Shown here: in pieces, positions 20,223 to 23,213 of the stretch | How the letters are laid out: every line of letters starts with the position of its first letter | Numbering within the stretch: the first letter of the stretch is position 1 | Assembly (NCBI GenBank): GCA_031288005.1 | Contig: JAITSE010000088.1 | Location: 1 to 23,213 of the forward strand | Direction: 5' to 3' | Length of the DNA stretch: 23,213 nt | Source of the DNA: Treponema sp. | GTDB taxonomy: Bacteria; Spirochaetota; Spirochaetia; Treponematales; Breznakiellaceae | Program-made: the position numbers and the translations under genes | Notes under the pieces: generated by a model | Told to the model about the DNA's origin: nothing | Database searches by the model: none | Seen by the model: the letters and a program-made list of their open reading frames with translations, nothing else

Positions 20223-23213
20223 TCAGAATGTCATCCGGCGGGCCCAGGCAATATTGTTGGAAGCGGCGTCCGGGAGCGTGATATCCGCGCCGCCGGCTTC
20301 TACAACGTTATAGGTATCGGCGCCATTAGAGGCGGTGAGGATGCCGCCGCCGCGGAACTTTACGGTGAGGGCGGAAGGCCCCCAGCCAAAGCCGTTAAAT
20401 TTCGCTTTCACCCCGTCGTACTGCCAGTAACCCCACTTCTGAGCGAACTTGAGGCACTTCTCCGCGTAGCGATCCCAATGGGGGCGGTTGTGGGCGGTGT
20501 CCCAACTGTCATAAGAATCGCTGTCAGGCTGCCAGGGTATTTCGTTGACGTACTGCCATCCCACCGCGTGGGAGTCCCACAAGGTAATAGACGGACGGTA
20601 TGGGGTATAGAGGGTGTTTTTGCCTTCAAACTCTACGACCGCGTCTACTTCGTGGTCGTTAGGTTCGTAGGCCCCGCGTTGGCTGTCGTAAAAGTCACCC
20701 TCAAAGGAACCATCTCCCCAAAAAGCATGGTAGGGTCCTATATCCAGGGGGCTGCGGGAATTCTCGCCCTGAGCGTATGGTATGTCTATTTCCGCGTTCA
20801 CGAATATAATCCGGATCATGTGGGCGTTATAGATCTGTCCGAGCAGCTTAAGCTCAGGGATCCTCATTCCGCTTGAATAACCGGGAACGCCGTCATTGGG
20901 GAAGAGCCAGGAGCCGTCCCACTTTTCAAACTGATAGGCGCCGCTCTCCTTGTAGTTGGGTACATTGGCCCAGTTGTTCTCGTTTTTCCCCGGGACTACG
21001 CGAATCCGGTTTACCTGGGTGCGGCCTGTTACGTATACAGGCTGCGTATCATAGCTTTCGCCGCCTGAGTAGATAACATACTCTTTCCTTTCGGGAAAGA
21101 ATTGCCACCGGACGTTCGTCATGCGGCCTTTGGCGTCGAGTTCGCCGCCTATGGACCGGTTCGGGTTGTCAAGCTCTATGGTCATGGATCCGGGCAGCCA
21201 ACGGGCGTAGAGGGTAACAACTTCGCCCGCCTCGCTTGCCGCGTTTGCCGCTCTTGAGGCGGCCTTGTAATTCGTACCGCTTCCGTCAGAGCGGGTGTTC
21301 CAGCCTGAAAAGATATATCCGGACCTGGAAAAGCCGCCTGCGGCCATGACGTTCTCCTCGCCTAGCTTGTGGATGCTTTGAGGTGTAGACCCGCTCCCGC
21401 CGTTGGCGTTGTATTTCACAGTGTAGAGGGCCGTCCATTTTGCCCAGAAGGTTTTATCCCCAAGGCTGCTTGCTGCCAGGCTGCTTGCTGCCAGGCTGCT
21501 TGCTGCCAGGCCGCCTTTGGGGATAGAGCCTGACGCGCTTCCCGTGAAGTCCTTGCTCTCGAACCAGCCTGAGAAGGCATAGTTCGTCCTGACAGGCTCA
21601 GGCAGGGTAAGGCCGCTTTCGATAGTGTAGCTTTGAGGGCTTCCAGGCGGATTCGAGCCTCCGTTCAGGTTGTATGTAACTGTGTATACTGCGGGCGTCC
21701 ACGTTGCCCAGAAGGTTTTATCCCCCAAACTGCCCGGGGGGATATAGGCGACCGACCTCTCGTCAAGTTTAATCCACTCGGCGCCGAACCAGCCTGAGAA
21801 TGCATATCCCGTCCTGGCAGGTTCTGGCAGGGTAAGGCCGTTTTCGATAGTGTAGCTTTGAGGGCTTCCAGGCGGATTCGAGCCTCCGTTCAGGTTGTAT
21901 GTAATCGTGTAGGAAACAGGCGTCCACTTGGCCCAGTAGCTTTTATCCCCCGCGTTGCCTGCGCTTATCGAGGCAGCCGCGCTCCCGGTGAGTTGCTCAT
22001 TGGCATACCAGCCGCCGAAGGCATAGCCCGTGCGGGATGGAGGCTCCATGGCAGCCTGACTTTCACAAGTGTAGGAGGCCGGGTTTTCCGCCGCGTTGCT
22101 TCCACCGTTCAAATGATAGGTAATCGTGTAGGTAACAGGCGTCCATTGGGCGTACATCATCAGGTTACAGGTCACCGTGTGGGGCCACTCGTATTTCGTC
22201 CCGCCGCTTCTTGCGTCGTACCAGCCCTCAAAGTTATAAGCCCTCCGGGCCGGGTCCCCGGGTTTGCCAAGGGGGTCCCACATATTAGCCCTTATGAAGT
22301 TTACCACAGGCCCCCCCTGGGTATCAAAGTTAATCGTGTAAATGGATTCCGTGTCCTTATACCACCGGGCGTAGAGCGTTAGCTTCCCGCCGGCTTCGCT
22401 TGTCAGGTCTGTTACATTCCCTAAGGCGGCGTAGTTCAGGCCCAAGCCGTCAGCCTGGGTGTTCCATCCGCCAAAGATATGGCCCGCTTTGGTAAAGCCG
22501 TTTTCCGCCAGGGGGCTTTCCACGCCGTACACATGACTTGTTGCAGCGGTGCTTTCGGTTCCGCCGTCCTCGCCGTTCCCATCGTATTCCACCGTGTAGA
22601 TTATCCCGCTCCATTGGGCGTAAAGGGTCAGGTCACGGGCCAGAGTTATGGGCCATTCGTAAAGCTCCCCGCCCTCCGGCTCGCTGTACCAGCCCAGGAA
22701 AATATATCCCTCAAGCGAGGGATCCGCGGGTTCTTCAATCAGCGTTCCCGCGCTCCCGTTTGCGGCGCTTAGCTCCGAACCGCCCTGGCTGTCAAAGGCA
22801 ATTGTGTATTTGTTGACCGTCCATTGGGCGTAAAGGGTCAGGTCACGGGCCAGAGTTATGGGCCATTCGTAAAGCTCCCCGCCCTCAGCCGCGTTGTACC
22901 AGCCCAGGAAGGTATACCCCTCTTTTTCCGGGTCCCCGGGTTTCCCGACAAGACTCCACGCAAAAGCCTCTATATCAGAAACGTCCGTCCCCCCGGCGCT
23001 GTCAAAGGTAATTGTATACTCCGCAATCGGGGCCGCCCTGTTGTTATGCCATTGGGCGTAAAGGGTCAGGTCACAGGTCACCGTGTGAGGCCAAGCCGTG
23101 AAAAGCTCCCCGCCTTCCAGTTCGGTATACCAGCCCAGGAAGGTATATCCCTTAAGAACGGGGTCTTCAGGCTTATCAATTTTGCTCCCTTCATCGCCTG
23201 TTACAGGCTGAAC
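20223..23213 (-). CDS. Giant Listeria-Bacteroides (InlB B-type) repeat surface protein, 5' partial
   Basis: The frame is open to the window edge, so the start and signal peptide lie outside; 996 residues plus stop are seen. At least nine repeats of about 70 residues, the first one partial, each run from Y(T/K)I.(F/Y)...GG through GY.F.GW to LTLYAQW or DK(T/S)(F/Y)WAKW. These are Flg_new/InlB B-repeats, usually surface-exposed adhesion or spacer modules. After the last repeat (about 650) a unique C-terminal region of about 345 residues, rich in Trp, Tyr and Asp with WDGSWLFPNDG, GPYHAFWGDGSFEG and HWDRYAEKCLKFAQKWG, shows no family I recognise. Convergent with the PASTA gene. Confidence 0.85.
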   Translation of the reverse strand, partial: VQPVTGDEGSKIDKPEDPVLKGYTFLGWYTELEGGELFTAWPHTVTCDLTLYAQWHNNRAAPIAEYTITFDSAGGTDVSDIEAFAWSLVGKPGDPEKEGYTFLGWYNAAEGGELYEWPITLARDLTLYAQWTVNKYTIAFDSQGGSELSAANGSAGTLIEEPADPSLEGYIFLGWYSEPEGGELYEWPITLARDLTLYAQWSGIIYTVEYDGNGEDGGTESTAATSHVYGVESPLAENGFTKAGHIFGGWNTQADGLGLNYAALGNVTDLTSEAGGKLTLYARWYKDTESIYTINFDTQGGPVVNFIRANMWDPLGKPGDPARRAYNFEGWYDARSGGTKYEWPHTVTCNLMMYAQWTPVTYTITYHLNGGSNAAENPASYTCESQAAMEPPSRTGYAFGGWYANEQLTGSAAASISAGNAGDKSYWAKWTPVSYTITYNLNGGSNPPGSPQSYTIENGLTLPEPARTGYAFSGWFGAEWIKLDERSVAYIPPGSLGDKTFWATWTPAVYTVTYNLNGGSNPPGSPQSYTIESGLTLPEPVRTNYAFSGWFESKDFTGSASGSIPKGGLAASSLAASSLAASSLGDKTFWAKWTALYTVKYNANGGSGSTPQSIHKLGEENVMAAGGFSRSGYIFSGWNTRSDGSGTNYKAASRAANAASEAGEVVTLYARWLPGSMTIELDNPNRSIGGELDAKGRMTNVRWQFFPERKEYVIYSGGESYDTQPVYVTGRTQVNRIRVVPGKNENNWANVPNYKESGAYQFEKWDGSWLFPNDGVPGYSSGMRIPELKLLGQIYNAHMIRIIFVNAEIDIPYAQGENSRSPLDIGPYHAFWGDGSFEGDFYDSQRGAYEPNDHEVDAVVEFEGKNTLYTPYRPSITLWDSHAVGWQYVNEIPWQPDSDSYDSWDTAHNRPHWDRYAEKCLKFAQKWGYWQYDGVKAKFNGFGWGPSALTVKFRGGGILTASNGADTYNVVEAGGADITLPDAASNNIAWARRMTF
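21464..21508. repeat. 15-nt in-frame triplet repeat within the surface protein gene
   Basis: Three exact copies of GGCTGCTTGCTGCCA at 21464-21478, 21479-21493 and 21494-21508. On the minus strand it reads LAASS three times, inserted in one InlB-type repeat just before SLGDKTFWAKW. The unit length is a multiple of three, so copy-number change would alter length but not the frame. Confidence 0.93.

Overview
The window is chromosomal DNA of a fairly GC-rich Gram-negative bacterium. I infer a spirochaete, most likely a Treponema-type organism. The basis is gene style: an export-type MetQ without a lipobox, a large Listeria-Bacteroides (InlB B-type) repeat surface protein, def-fmt followed by a kinase-less PASTA protein, and many short palindromes. 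No rRNA or tRNA was seen, so this is an inference. The genes that can be read are a mix of housekeeping functions and membrane transport.

Layout. Bases 1-926 hold no intact gene: IS-like debris, a dispersed repeat and a 21-nt tandem array. Bases 927-3464 (minus) are a cbiM-cbiQ-cbiO cobalt/nickel ECF transporter operon, preceded upstream by a long terminator-like hairpin. Bases 3630-4560 are a gene graveyard with a 90%-identical fragment of cbiQ and a frameshifted BadF-type sugar kinase fragment. Then come thrH (+), era (-) and tag (-). Bases 6942-8242 are gene-free: a second copy of the dispersed repeat, an ISAs1-like transposase relic, a nine-copy 23-nt array and a cluster of nested palindromes. 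Two half-size chromate transporter genes (chrA pair) follow, then on the minus strand a group-2 sigma-70 factor and its upstream neighbour, a LysM protein with a degenerate M23 domain. Then comM (+), the methionine importer metN-metI-metQ (+), a decayed gene (-), def-fmt-PASTA (+), an array of 23-nt palindromes, and finally the 3' part (997 codons) of a large minus-strand repeat protein whose start lies beyond the window.

How the parts work together. CbiM (fused to a PDGLE segment), CbiQ and CbiO form one ECF transporter. MetN, MetI and MetQ form one ABC methionine importer; its ATPase lacks the usual C-terminal feedback domain. Def and Fmt act on the formyl group of initiator methionine.

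The most unusual signal is structural rather than coding. A set of nested palindromic elements, many closed by tight GNA or GNRA loops, lies in intergenic DNA, runs into the 3' end of one chrA gene, and sits where a decayed gene has lost its N-terminus just upstream of def. Three small tandem arrays (21, 23 and 23 nt units) and two short-gene relics add to the picture of repeat-driven remodelling. Three genes (thrH, era, def) have a -10 box so close to the start codon that their mRNAs may be leaderless.
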